Source of the DNA: Natrinema zhouii
Lineage (GTDB): Archaea > Halobacteriota > Halobacteria > Halobacteriales > Natrialbaceae
Direction: 5' to 3'
NCBI RefSeq assembly: GCF_013456555.2
Contig: NZ_CP084882.1
Span: 248,001-312,000, forward strand
Length of the DNA: 64,000 bases
This document shows positions 51,384-60,025 of this stretch, in pieces. The translations under genes and the position numbers were made by a program. Below the pieces are notes generated by a model. That model did no database searches. It was not told the DNA's origin and saw only the letters and a list, made by a program, of their open reading frames with translations. Within the stretch, counting starts at the first letter, position 1, and every line of letters begins with the position of its first letter.

Positions 51384-52832
51384 ATGGGTCCAATCACACT
51401 ACTGGGTGCCGTCGACCCAGTATGGGTGGCGTTCCTCTCTCCAGAAGCCGCGAGTCGCATGCAGTTCGGATGGACGATCTCCGTTCACATCATCTTCGCG
51501 TCCCTTTCGATCGGGCTCGCACCGTTTATTATCTATTTCACCTGGAAAGACGTGCGGACGAACGAGCAGCGGTATGCGCGATTGCGCTCGTTCTGGGTGA
51601 AGGTTTTCGCCGCCGGCTTCGTGATGGGTACAGTCACCGGAATTCCGATGAGCTTCCAGTTCGGCACGAACTTCCCACAGTTCGCCGAGGTAGCCGGTGA
51701 ACTGATCGGCGGCCCGCTGGCCTTCGAAGCGAAGATGGCGTTCTTCTTAGAGGCCGTCTTCCTCGGCGTGTTGCTATACGGCCGCGACCGTGTTGAGGAC
51801 CGAACATACGTCATCTCGTCGGTGCTCGTCGGCTTTGGTGCCTGGCTGTCGGGGTTCTGGATCCTGATCGTCAACGCTTGGATGCAGACCCCACGGGGCT
51901 ACGAGATGGTCACCCGCAACGGGATGGAAGTCGCTAAACTAACCGATCCGTTCGCCGCGTTCCTCACCCCGCGAATGCCCTGGATGTACGTCCATATGAT
52001 GAACGCGTCGGTGATCTCGGTCGCACTGCTGGTCGCGGGCGTCTCGGCGTACATCGTCTGGAAAAAGCCCGACACTGAAGCCTGGAACACCGCACTCAAG
52101 CTGGCTGTCGTACTCCTGATCATCTCCGCACCGTTCCAAGCGGTCCACGGCGACGCCTATGGCCGCCACGTCGAGGGCACCCAGCCACAGAAGTTTGCCG
52201 CGATGGAGGCTCACTACGAGACGGGGCAGGCCGACCTACACCTGCTCGCGTTTCCGAAGTCACCTGAGGCACTCACCGACCCGCGAGCCGAGAATCTCGT
52301 CACCGTGAGTCTTCCCGCAGTCGGGTCGTTCCTCGCCAGTGGCGGGGACTTCGACGCCGAGGTCATCGGACTGAACGAGTACGAGGAGAACCCCCCCGTA
52401 GCACTCGTGTTCTGGTCGTTCCGCTTCATGGTCGGGCTCGGATTCCTATTCATCGGGTTGGCACTGTGGGGCGGTTACCTCATGTACCGAGGGCGGCTGT
52501 CCGACAGCACACGCTATCTGAAGGCGATGATCGCTGCATCGCCGTTCGGCTACGCTGCGTTGCTCACCGGCTGGTACGTCACCGAGATCGGCCGGCAGCC
52601 GTGGGTCATCCAGGGCGAGCTCAAGACGAGCGAGGCGGTGTCATCGACGCTCACCGGGGCAGAGGCGACACTGACCCTGGTCGGGTTCGTCGTGCTCTAC
52701 GTCGGGCTGATGCTGACTGCGCTATACATCCTGAAGTGGCTGGTCCGGGAGGAACTCCGGTCACTCGGCGTCCGAGAGTCGAGTGGCGGCCACTGGCACG
52801 GCCCGATTCCGTGGGTGAGCAGCGATGACTGA
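51384..52832 (+). CDS. cydA: Cytochrome bd oxidase subunit I
   Basis: A 482-residue membrane protein that oxidises a quinol and reduces oxygen to water with haems b558, b595 and d. Visible features are ASRMQFGWTISVHIIFASLSIG with haem ligand His35, the FAAGFVMGTVTGIPMSFQFGTNFP helix, and the short quinol loop with QPQKFAAMEAHYETGQ. The loop lacks the long insert of E. coli CydA, so this is the short-loop type. The second haem region HMMNASVISVALLVAG and methionine helix SFRFMVGLGFLF follow. It starts at 51384 and overlaps cydB by 8 bases. The pair lies between insertion-sequence remnants, which suggests acquisition as a cassette. It suits growth at low oxygen. Confidence 0.95.
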   Translation: MGPITLLGAVDPVWVAFLSPEAASRMQFGWTISVHIIFASLSIGLAPFIIYFTWKDVRTNEQRYARLRSFWVKVFAAGFVMGTVTGIPMSFQFGTNFPQFAEVAGELIGGPLAFEAKMAFFLEAVFLGVLLYGRDRVEDRTYVISSVLVGFGAWLSGFWILIVNAWMQTPRGYEMVTRNGMEVAKLTDPFAAFLTPRMPWMYVHMMNASVISVALLVAGVSAYIVWKKPDTEAWNTALKLAVVLLIISAPFQAVHGDAYGRHVEGTQPQKFAAMEAHYETGQADLHLLAFPKSPEALTDPRAENLVTVSLPAVGSFLASGGDFDAEVIGLNEYEENPPVALVFWSFRFMVGLGFLFIGLALWGGYLMYRGRLSDSTRYLKAMIAASPFGYAALLTGWYVTEIGRQPWVIQGELKTSEAVSSTLTGAEATLTLVGFVVLYVGLMLTALYILKWLVREELRSLGVRESSGGHWHGPIPWVSSDD

Positions 52833-53820
52833 CCCGCTGTTGCCCGTCGACGCGTACCTCGTCGAATCGCTGCCGGAGATCTGGTTCGGCGCAGTGCTGT
52901 TCGCGTTGGGGATGTACGTCGTCCTCGACGGGTTTGACTTCGGTATTGGGATGCTTTACGCGACCCGGACGGACGAACGTGAGCGGGAGACGTTCCTGGC
53001 GGCGTTCGGACCGGTCTGGGACGCGAACGAGGTGTGGGTCGTCGCCTTCGGGACGATGCTGCTAGCGGCGTTCCCGCGCGTGTACTCGCGCCTCCTGGCG
53101 GACAACTATCTGCTCGCGCTCGGGTTCGTTCTCGCGTTGGTGTTCCGCGGCGTCGGTCCGGAACTCCGCGAGCAGCGCGACGACGAGCGCTGGAAGCGCT
53201 ACACCGACTACGCGTTCATCGGCGGGAGCGTGTTCGCGCCGCTCCTGTTGGGGATGCTCGCGGGTCGCTGGGTGTTCGGCGGGGCGATGCTACCAGTGGC
53301 GTTGACTAGCGTCGGCCTGGTCGCCGTCTCGATAGTCACGGGGGCGGCGTTCCTCGCAGCCAAGACCGAGCCCGGTCTGGCATCGGAACTGCGAGCGTAC
53401 GGTATCGGTGCGACACTGGCGTACCTTGGCGGTGTGATCGTGCTGCTGGGAACCGTCGTCCTGACCGATGCGGGCGGCGCTGCCGACGCGGTGCTCTCGC
53501 TGCCCGTCGCTGCAGTCGTCGCTCTCTCGGTCGCCGTCGGGCTGAGCGGGAGCGTACTGGCCAGACGCGGCCGGTACCGAGCCTGGCTCGCGAGCGCGCT
53601 GGCGCTGCCCACGCTGTTGACGATCTTGGTCGCAATTCTGCTGTACCCGACGATTTATCCGCCGACCGGGCTGTTGGTTAGAGAAGCGGTCGTGTCGCCA
53701 CTAGCGCTGAACCTCGTGACCGTCCTCGGGTTTCCAGTCCTGCTGCTGGTACTGTGGTACTTCAAGTTCCTCTACGGCGTGTTTAGCGGCCCAATCGAGG
53801 GTGAAGGCTACGAAGGGTAA
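52825..53820 (+). CDS. cydB: Cytochrome bd oxidase subunit II
   Basis: A 331-residue, eight- to nine-helix partner of CydA that stabilises the haem core. The family start EIWFGAVLFALGMYVVLDGFDFGIGML is present, followed by FGPVWDANEVWVVAFGTMLLAAFPRVYS, the conserved Trp-Asp-Asn-Glu quartet. It overlaps cydA by 8 bases (ATGACTGA), so the two are translationally coupled. No cydX- or cydDC-type gene is seen. Codon use is GC-rich, unlike the flanking IS remnants. Confidence 0.95.
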   Translation: MTDPLLPVDAYLVESLPEIWFGAVLFALGMYVVLDGFDFGIGMLYATRTDERERETFLAAFGPVWDANEVWVVAFGTMLLAAFPRVYSRLLADNYLLALGFVLALVFRGVGPELREQRDDERWKRYTDYAFIGGSVFAPLLLGMLAGRWVFGGAMLPVALTSVGLVAVSIVTGAAFLAAKTEPGLASELRAYGIGATLAYLGGVIVLLGTVVLTDAGGAADAVLSLPVAAVVALSVAVGLSGSVLARRGRYRAWLASALALPTLLTILVAILLYPTIYPPTGLLVREAVVSPLALNLVTVLGFPVLLLVLWYFKFLYGVFSGPIEGEGYEG

Positions 53821-54253
53821 CCCCTCCAACCTCTCGTCGTTCCATTCTCCGCTCAGTACTGGTGACTCTCCGATCGGGGATATGTACGATATGATGGAAT
53901 CACATCCTCGCGATAGTGTACCACTCTCGGTGTCACATATCACCAGTGCCGGCAACTGGAAGGCGACAGAGCGTATCGGCTTCGGACCGCCGAGGACCGC
54001 ATTGTGTCCCAGTTTGTCTAGCAGACACTCCAGCTGGGGCCATCGAAGGAAGATAGTTCCATATGCATTGAGAACGCCGGTCTCAACTTCTGTCGCCCAC
54101 TTCCGCTCCCACAGTTTCGGAGGATGGGCTATTTTCGCGTGTTTTCGGGGCTTATCGTGGTTTGGGCGGCCCATAATGGAACTGTATCAATTGTCTCTCT
54201 CGGTGAGGTATCATCGAATGCGTGACATCAGCCTATAATTCGATCATTCAAAA
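53821..54253. other. Gap downstream of cydB
   Basis: About 430 bases. A minus-strand frame (53701-54174) is open here but runs 120 bases into cydB, has no recognisable motif and is not listed as a gene. No repeat of note is seen. Confidence 0.45.
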
Positions 54254-54267
54254 AGTGTCGCCACTCA
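54254..54267. mobile_element. Insertion-sequence end motif (copy 2)
   Basis: AGTGTCGCCACTCA lies 43 bases beyond the stop of the broken transposase at 54297, the same spacing as for the intact copy at 22.8 kb. Confidence 0.5.
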
Positions 54268-54296
54268 CGATAGGCGGCCCGAGTCGGTGTTGAGCG

Positions 54297-55885
54297 TTAA
54301 TCCGGCGGAATAAGTGCTGAGCAAACCAACTCGACACACTCACCAGCCGTCAGAGCCGGTGCATAATCCATCTCACCGTCGACACCAGCCTTCAACAGGA
54401 AATCGGTGAGCCGCCAGATATTGTGCAGCAACACCGCGAACACGAAGTAGAACAGCCGGACGCGGTAATCCTTGGATGAGGTCTTCGCTAGGAAGTCGTT
54501 CTTGATACTCTTGTACTCGTTCTCGACCTGCCAGCGACGGCTGTAGCGGCGGCAGAACGTCTCAGCCTCTTTGGGGCCGACTGAGAGGTTCGTCGCAAAT
54601 ACCGCCGTACCCTCTCCTTTCGTCGAGGGGACGTACAGAAACTGCATCGCGTGCGAACCCTGCTCAACGTGGACAGATGCTGATTCAACGGCTACCTCCT
54701 GCCCACTTTCGTCCATCGTTTCAATAGCCTCTCGCTCGTCACCATGAATGCGTTTCGGGATGAGATAGTTCACATCGAGGTTCGAGAGCGTCTGGTAGAC
54801 CGCTTTCGAGTCAAACTCCCGGTCGCACAGCACCATCTCAATCGGCAGATTCTCTTTGGCCCGAAGAAGCAGGCGACGAACAGTGTGATGAATCTGATTT
54901 GGTGGGTTCTGGTCCCAGGAGGAACTCTCTCATACTGGTTCGACAGCGAGAATCAACGGGATATTCCACCCGACAATCGAGAGTGTGGCGAATTTGAAGG
55001 CTCGTCCGTCGCTGTCTTTCGTTCCGCTGACCATCGGCATTCCCTCTACGTTCCCAAAGTAGCGAATGGTCGTGATGTCGATCGCTACGGTGACTGGACG
55101 CCGAAACGAAGGCTCGGATTGGATCACTGAGAGGAGCTGTTCCGTCGCCTGCTGAAATCCCTCGATAAGATCTTCTGGACTGAATTGCTTGACTGCACGA
55201 AGGTGCGTGTCACCGTGAGGGCCGTATTCTTTGCCTCGACGGAACTTGACCGTGCAGCGCCTTGCGGTGTACCGCATCCGACCATCCCGATGAACGTCTG
55301 AAGCTCAAAGAATCGTGTGTCTTCATACGTCGCGTTTTGGGCTCTCCCGGAGTCGAATGAACCGAAGCCATGCTCACGAGCGAGACGGGTTGTTCGATAA
55401 ATTTCTTTGTCAGAGAACTTGGTAGCATCCTCAGCCGAGTCAGTAGTCTCCTCTAATGATTGCTTGACTTCCTCTAGTGGCCGGACTTCGGGAACCGAGA
55501 GGTTCTCGTTGTAGATCTCCTTGACTAAGCAGTGTGCACTGGCAGTGACATACCCGCGAACATCATCGTCGAAGCGATTGCGCCACGTTCGAGAGATGAC
55601 TGACTCGTTAGGAATTTGGTTGAGATCAAATACATTTGCGAGTTCTGGATGGCGTGTGAGGGACCGATAGCTGTCTCCAGTGACTTCCAGATAAATGAAG
55701 AGTTTGAGCATTCCGTGAAACGAGTACGGTGCAGGATGCCACTCTGGATAGTCGTCCTCAAGCGTCTTAATTTGAAGTTTACGATCAGTAAGTGCAGCAC
55801 AGAAGTCAGTACCTTCACGCAAGTGCTCGCGGAGATCAAGAGCAGCGACGAAAGAGTCGGTTAATCGGCGGCCACATTCTTCCAT
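54297..55885 (-). pseudogene. DDE transposase, second copy, one frameshift and one TGA
   Basis: This full-length relative of the gene at 22794 starts MEECGRRLTDSFVAALDLRE and keeps all three catalytic blocks (VAIDITTIRYFGN, VLCDREFDSKAVYQTL, SRRWQVENEYKSIKND). A frameshift near 55265 disrupts GCGTPQG-FRRGKEYGPHG, and a TGA at about 54931 replaces the Arg of EPVRESS found in the intact copy. It cannot make a whole transposase. The end motif at 54254 is retained. The element lies between cydB and an HTH-regulated redox operon. Confidence 0.85.
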
Positions 55886-55929
55886 CAGTTTATCCTGCTA
55901 ACAAATATCATAAATGAAGACAAATTGGA

Positions 55930-56319
55930 CTATTCTGGAGAATGGTCTTCGACATACGTATCACGGAATTCCTGAATAAGTTGTCCAGTTTCAGCGTACC
56001 ACTGGTTGAGCATTCGTTGGAGTTCGTCCGCTATCTCGTCCGGGTCAGAGACCCGATACACGTGGTGATAGCCTCCTTTTGGACAGCTTTCTTGTTCTTG
56101 CACGGCGATTCCTGCTTCCTCGAGTCGTTTGACCGAACGGTACGCGGTCGTCCGCTCTTTACCGATGAACTTCGCAACGTGATCCACAGTAAGCGGCTCA
56201 GAAGATTCCGCTAACAGTCTAAATACGGCCCTGTCGAGCTCGTTCATTCCGAACATACAGTCGAGAAGGCCCTCACACTCCCGTTCATCCCCGAGTTGCT
56301 TTTGTACGGCGTCTGGCAT
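55930..56319 (-). CDS. HTH transcriptional regulator with cysteine pair (TrmB-like)
   Basis: A 129-residue regulator with a winged helix: MNELDRAVFRLLAESSEPLTVDHVAKFIGKERTTAYRSVKRLEEAGI (residues about 24-70). Cysteines occur at the start of the domain (CEGLLDC) and in the wing (CPKGGYHHVY), spaced so that they could sense thiols or bind metal. A C-terminal helix (DELQRMLNQWYAETGQLIQEF) probably dimerises. Start 56319 (MPDAVQ) is preferred over 56328. It is divergent from the thioredoxin-reductase-like gene, and the inverted repeat TTGCA-N6-TGCAA lies 36 bases upstream of its start, a likely operator for both. Confidence 0.8.
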   Translation of the reverse strand: MPDAVQKQLGDERECEGLLDCMFGMNELDRAVFRLLAESSEPLTVDHVAKFIGKERTTAYRSVKRLEEAGIAVQEQESCPKGGYHHVYRVSDPDEIADELQRMLNQWYAETGQLIQEFRDTYVEDHSPE

Positions 56320-56354
56320 TGTTATCAACCCTTAGTGCTGCCGCCACATAATGT

Positions 56355-56370
56355 TTGCACTCTTATGCAA
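56355..56370. promoter_or_regulatory. Inverted repeat TTGCA-N6-TGCAA, candidate operator
   Basis: Perfect 5-base arms with spacer CTCTTA in the divergent promoter between the HTH regulator (start 56319) and the redox operon (start 56538). Its position fits binding by the adjacent regulator. Confidence 0.45.
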
Positions 56371-56537
56371 TCAAACGCGAGTACGGAATCGACATGATAA
56401 AATTGATTGGAGAGGCAGAACAGTTATAATGAAGAGTACGAGCTACTGAGACCATATTTCTCCAATATACTAGGCTTGATAGGTTCCACTATCGGCAGCG
56501 ATGGACTTATGACTCCCCCTTCCTCATTGCAGGTGAT

Positions 56538-57482
56538 ATGCAAACAACTGATGGCGGTGATTTGGAATACGACGTTCTCATCATCGGGGGCGGGCCTGCT
56601 GGTTTGAGTGCAGCCCTCCAGTTAGGGCGCTCACTTCGCAGTGTCTTAGTCTGTGATAACGGCGAACCGCGCAATGGTCCAGCAACTGAAGCCCACGGAT
56701 ACCTGACGAGGGACGGTATCTCACCGGAGGAGCTTCGTCGGCTCGGTCGCGAGGAAGTTCTGAAATACGGAGGCGAGTTTCGGGACACGAAAGTAACGGA
56801 TGTTAGTCGAGACAACAACAGCTTCACCAGTACCCTGGATTCCGGCGAGACCGTCACGAGTCGGAAGGTCGTACTAGCAACTGGTGTCAGGGACGACCTT
56901 CCTGAAACCGACGGCTTCGAGGAGTTCTGGGGGAGTGGCGTGCATCACTGTCCCTACTGCCACGGCTACGAAGTTCGTGGCGAACCCCTCGGCGTGATGG
57001 TCACGAACGAGCACATGGTCCACTACGCGAAGCTCATCTACAACCTGAGCGATGATCTCGTTGTATTCACCGATGGACAGGACGTTTTCGATAAAGAATC
57101 ACGATCGGAGTTCGTCGAGCGAGGAATCGAAATCGAAGACGAACCGATTACCGCGCTCACCGGCTCGAATGGTGCTCTCGAAAGCCTCTCCCTCGCGGAT
57201 GGCCGCGACGTAACTCGCCACGCTCTGTTCTACTCTCCGCCGATGGAGCAACACAGCGAGATCCCAGAACAACTCGGTCTCGAAGCGAATGAGGCTGGAC
57301 TCGTCGATGCAACGCGCTCCCAGCGTGGAATCGGGTTGACATCGGTCGAGGGTCTGTTCATTGCTGGCGACGCCTCTAGCGGAGGCCCTCCCTCCATAGC
57401 GTCCGCCGTCGCGGATGGATACGCAGTCGGGACAACCGTGAATGGGAAGCTCTCCATGGAAGACTTCGAAGGGGGGTGGTAA
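56538..57482 (+). CDS. Thioredoxin-reductase-like NAD(P)/FAD oxidoreductase
   Basis: A 314-residue flavoprotein of the class-II disulfide-reductase type. The FAD site is DVLIIGGGPAGLSAALQLG near the N-terminus. The redox pair is CPYCHGYE (two cysteines, residues about 138-141). The second FAD motif is GLFIAGDASSGG. The NAD(P)-binding strand in the middle is unusual: GVMVTNEHMVHYA lacks the GGGNSA glycine motif of true thioredoxin reductases. It may therefore use another electron donor, as in ferredoxin- or flavin-dependent relatives. It is first in an operon with a methyltransferase and a broken amidotransferase, under a divergent cysteine-bearing regulator. Confidence 0.88.
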   Translation: MQTTDGGDLEYDVLIIGGGPAGLSAALQLGRSLRSVLVCDNGEPRNGPATEAHGYLTRDGISPEELRRLGREEVLKYGGEFRDTKVTDVSRDNNSFTSTLDSGETVTSRKVVLATGVRDDLPETDGFEEFWGSGVHHCPYCHGYEVRGEPLGVMVTNEHMVHYAKLIYNLSDDLVVFTDGQDVFDKESRSEFVERGIEIEDEPITALTGSNGALESLSLADGRDVTRHALFYSPPMEQHSEIPEQLGLEANEAGLVDATRSQRGIGLTSVEGLFIAGDASSGGPPSIASAVADGYAVGTTVNGKLSMEDFEGGW

Positions 57483-57484
57483 CT

Positions 57485-58132
57485 ATGGAAATGTCCTTAG
57501 AGGAGTTCGCCGATCGCTTCTCGGAGATCGCTGGTCAGTATGACGACATACACGACAGTGACGAGAAGCCGATCTACAATGCGTGCGCCTCGCTCGTCGT
57601 CGAGCACGCCAACCCTGGTCCCGACGACGTCGTCCTCGACCTCGGAACGGGGACGGGCCTGATCGCGCTTGCGTTGGCCGAAGACGCCGGCCACGTCGTC
57701 GGTCGCGACATCAGTGACGGGATGATAGAGCAGGCGCGGTCGAAAGATGCCGATAGAGGTTTTGAAAACGTGGATTTCGGATACGGCGAGTTCCGCGACC
57801 CGCACTACGACGGCGAAGTAGACATCGTGGTCTCGAATTTCGCTCTGCACCACCTCCCCGATGAGGAGAAACACGAGGCTATCGAGGCCATCGCCGATAT
57901 CGGCGCACGTCGATTCGTCCTCGGTGATGCGATGTTCTTCGGATCGCCCGACCCTGAAGAACCACTATTCGACCACGGGGTTGATGGGGCTACCGTCGGG
58001 ATGCTCGTGGACATACTCACTGATGTCGGATTCGTGGTCACGGCCGTCGAGCGTGTGCATGACCAAGTGGGCGTCTTGGTCGCCGAACGAAGTGATGAGG
58101 TGCCGGCTTACGACCCTCAAGAGGACCAATAA
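57485..58132 (+). CDS. Class I SAM-dependent methyltransferase
   Basis: A 215-residue methyltransferase with the Rossmann SAM-binding motif I DDVVLDLGTGTGLIALALA, the acidic motif II GRDISDGMIEQAR, and motif IV VDIVVSNFALHHLPDEEKHEAI. The target cannot be told: related proteins methylate small molecules, arsenic or quinones. It begins 2 bases after the TAA of the reductase-like gene, so they are translated together. ATG 57485 was chosen over GTG 57476, which would overlap the previous gene. The neighbouring redox protein and cysteine-rich regulator suggest a role in detoxification, which is inference. Confidence 0.88.
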   Translation: MEMSLEEFADRFSEIAGQYDDIHDSDEKPIYNACASLVVEHANPGPDDVVLDLGTGTGLIALALAEDAGHVVGRDISDGMIEQARSKDADRGFENVDFGYGEFRDPHYDGEVDIVVSNFALHHLPDEEKHEAIEAIADIGARRFVLGDAMFFGSPDPEEPLFDHGVDGATVGMLVDILTDVGFVVTAVERVHDQVGVLVAERSDEVPAYDPQEDQ

Positions 58133-58137
58133 TCTCA

Positions 58138-58977
58138 ATGTGTCGAATGTTCGCGTTGCGGAGCACCGTTAGCTGTCCGGTACAGGAATCGTTGACGGAT
58201 GCCGACCGGTCGCTTCAACGGCTGAGCGAGATTAACCCCCATTGATGGGGTGTCGCACACTACGTTCAGGGCGTTCCGCAGATCGTCAAGAGTCCAGAGA
58301 TGGGTGCTGAGAGTCCTGTCTATTCGGCTCTGTCAAATCAGATCGAGTCGAGTTGTGTCGTCGCCCACGTCCGTCGTGCGACACATGGTGACCATACCGT
58401 CGCAAATACTCATCCGTTCCAATACGGTCGGTGGGTGTTCGCTCATAACGGCAATATCGCCGAGTTCGATGACTTGCGACCGACATTGCTGGACAAAATA
58501 GCACCGTTCCTGCGTCCCCATATCGTGGGTACCACGGATAGCGAGGTGCTATTTTTCCGACTCCTGACCGCAATGGCTGATGCAGGTATCCTCGACATGG
58601 AACCGGATCAAGTCGATCCACAATCACTCTGGGAAAGTATCCGTTCCGTCGTGGAGCGAGTTGCTGAACTGGCTGGTGGTATGCACGACGACCCTAACGG
58701 ACCATCTGATGAAACGTATTTGACATTCATCCTCACGGATGGTTACACTCTCATAGGGCACCAAGGCGGAAAGTCACTCTTTGTCCACGCACCTGCTATC
58801 AGTCACGGGGAGCAAGAGAAGTCGTGGGCAGTCGAGCAAGGAGCGACTGATCACTTTCTACTAGCGAGCGAACCTGCTCACAACCCTGCAATGTGGACTC
58901 CGATCCGACATGGTGGGGTAGTTGGGGTTAGTCCTGACATGACTGTCTGGATCTCACCAAACGCCCTCGTTGATTGA
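58138..58977 (+). pseudogene. Class II glutamine amidotransferase (YafJ-like) with one in-frame TGA
   Basis: ATG 58138 gives MCRMFALRSTVSC, with the N-terminal Cys2 that acts as nucleophile in Ntn-type amidotransferases. After 35 codons a TGA (58243-58245) interrupts NPH-WGVAHYVQGVPQ, where relatives have Gly-Trp-Gly. The rest is intact: VAHVRRATHGDHTVANTHPF, FAHNGNIAEF, GTTDSEVLFFRLL and the end HFLLASEPA, the expected hydrolase core. The gene follows the methyltransferase by 5 bases. A start at 58300 would omit the catalytic cysteine, so without readthrough it is dead. GGA to TGA would explain the change. Confidence 0.8.
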
Positions 58978-59040
58978 CAATTCGATGCACGTACGCGTGC
59001 ACGGCTACGAATAACGAAATTCCGATCGTTCGAAAAAGGA

Positions 59041-59074
59041 GGCACGCATCATTCCCATCCTCCGAAGTTGTGCC
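59041..59074. repeat. Hairpin GGCAC...GTGCC containing the 30-base repeated motif
   Basis: A perfect 5-bp stem encloses 24 bases (GCATCATTCCCATCCTCCGAAGTT with overlap). The inner 30 bases (59043-59072) match the copies at 50318-50347 and 15427-15456. The stem sequence differs between copies (GGCAC/GTGCC here, CCAC/GTGG at 50 kb), yet pairing is kept, which suggests structure is selected. Confidence 0.5.
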
Positions 59075-59156
59075 GCTAGATATGAATCGGCCGAAAACCA
59101 ACGTCAGGCATACTCTAGATGCCGTACACGAAACAGAGGGGGCGAAATCGGACCAG

Positions 59157-59351
59157 TCAATCGGCCATATCGTAGTCGTCGAGCACCCGCGCCTCCACCA
59201 AGTCGTTGTACTCGAGACGCGACAATCGCTCGAGGGCATGGTCCTCGCAGTAGTACTCCGCGTTTGACGAGCCAGTCTCGTGGAAGTACACGAGCATCCG
59301 TTTCGCAGCCAGTTTGGGGCAGTCGTCATCTCGGTGTTCGCAGTGGAGCAT
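59157..59351 (-). CDS. 64-residue cysteine/histidine protein, unknown
   Basis: A small protein with possible zinc ligands: MLHCEHRDDDCPKLAAKRM near the start and YYCEDHALERL in the middle, that is two cysteines and histidines before and a C-x2-H after. Start ATG 59351 is the first Met, and a longer overlapping frame in another register is not protein-like. It is convergent with or flanked by broken genes and has GC-rich codon use. No family is recognised; the pattern fits small haloarchaeal zinc-finger proteins. Confidence 0.55.
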   Translation of the reverse strand: MLHCEHRDDDCPKLAAKRMLVYFHETGSSNAEYYCEDHALERLSRLEYNDLVEARVLDDYDMAD

Positions 59352-59451
59352 TCGGTGCTATGTACACTCTGTCGCCTACACCGGAGTATCTGTTTCGGCT
59401 GGGAAAGGTCGGCGGCGAAAGAATGACTGTTGTCGGGGAGAGTAGGCTTGT

Positions 59452-59796
59452 ATGGACGAAGAGCCAGAGGAAGACCGTACAATTGATCCGCTTGGGGAAA
59501 TTTCCGACGAAAATGCGTTCAGTGAGTTGATCGAAGACCTTCGGGACGAAGGGTACTCATGGAACGATATTTACGAAGAGTTTATTCAAGCTTTTTACTA
59601 CATCGAACAGCCCGCACGCGAGGAAGTGAAAACTACCGAGGGTGACTCGAATTTTGCGAAGATAGAGGCCACAGCATCAGTTCTCCGATCTTGGAAGCAG
59701 GGATTGACAACTGACGACGCAAGTCCTCGAGAGAAGTATATCGGAGACGCATTCGGTGAGATGGCTAATTGGGTCGAAGAATCGTTGCCCGAATAG
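59452..59796 (+). CDS. Unknown acidic 114-residue protein
   Basis: A soluble, highly acidic, helix-rich protein (DENAFSELIEDLRDEGYSWNDIYEEFIQAFYYIEQPARE, then FAKIEATASVLRSWKQGL and GDAFGEMANWVEESLPE). No membrane segment, cysteine or known motif is present. The stop TAG is followed by the 17-base sequence TAGCTACGCCGTCTCGC, which recurs with one change at the end of the gene at 60026-60625. It has no close partner on the same strand. Composition supports it as a real haloarchaeal gene. Confidence 0.6.
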   Translation: MDEEPEEDRTIDPLGEISDENAFSELIEDLRDEGYSWNDIYEEFIQAFYYIEQPAREEVKTTEGDSNFAKIEATASVLRSWKQGLTTDDASPREKYIGDAFGEMANWVEESLPE

Positions 59797-60025
59797 CTAC
59801 GCCGTCTCGCTACCGTCGAACGCCCCGAGTCCCGACTGCTACTCGAATTCGTCAACTCGGCGTCGCTCATAGCGGTCCGTGTATCGGCTTCCACATCGAT
59901 ACGTGCATGTCCGCGTCCGATCCGTACTCGCGTTCGGCGGCGATCGGCAAGTGGTCCGCGTCTCAATGTTTTAGCGGAGTACTCCCCGGTATCATTATGA
60001 CGTTCCAACCGACTGAAAGAATCGC

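Noticed and set aside
53701..54174. Minus-strand open frame of 157 codons after cydB
   Set aside because: It overlaps cydB by about 120 bases, has no recognised motif and its part inside cydB is a shadow of a well-supported gene.
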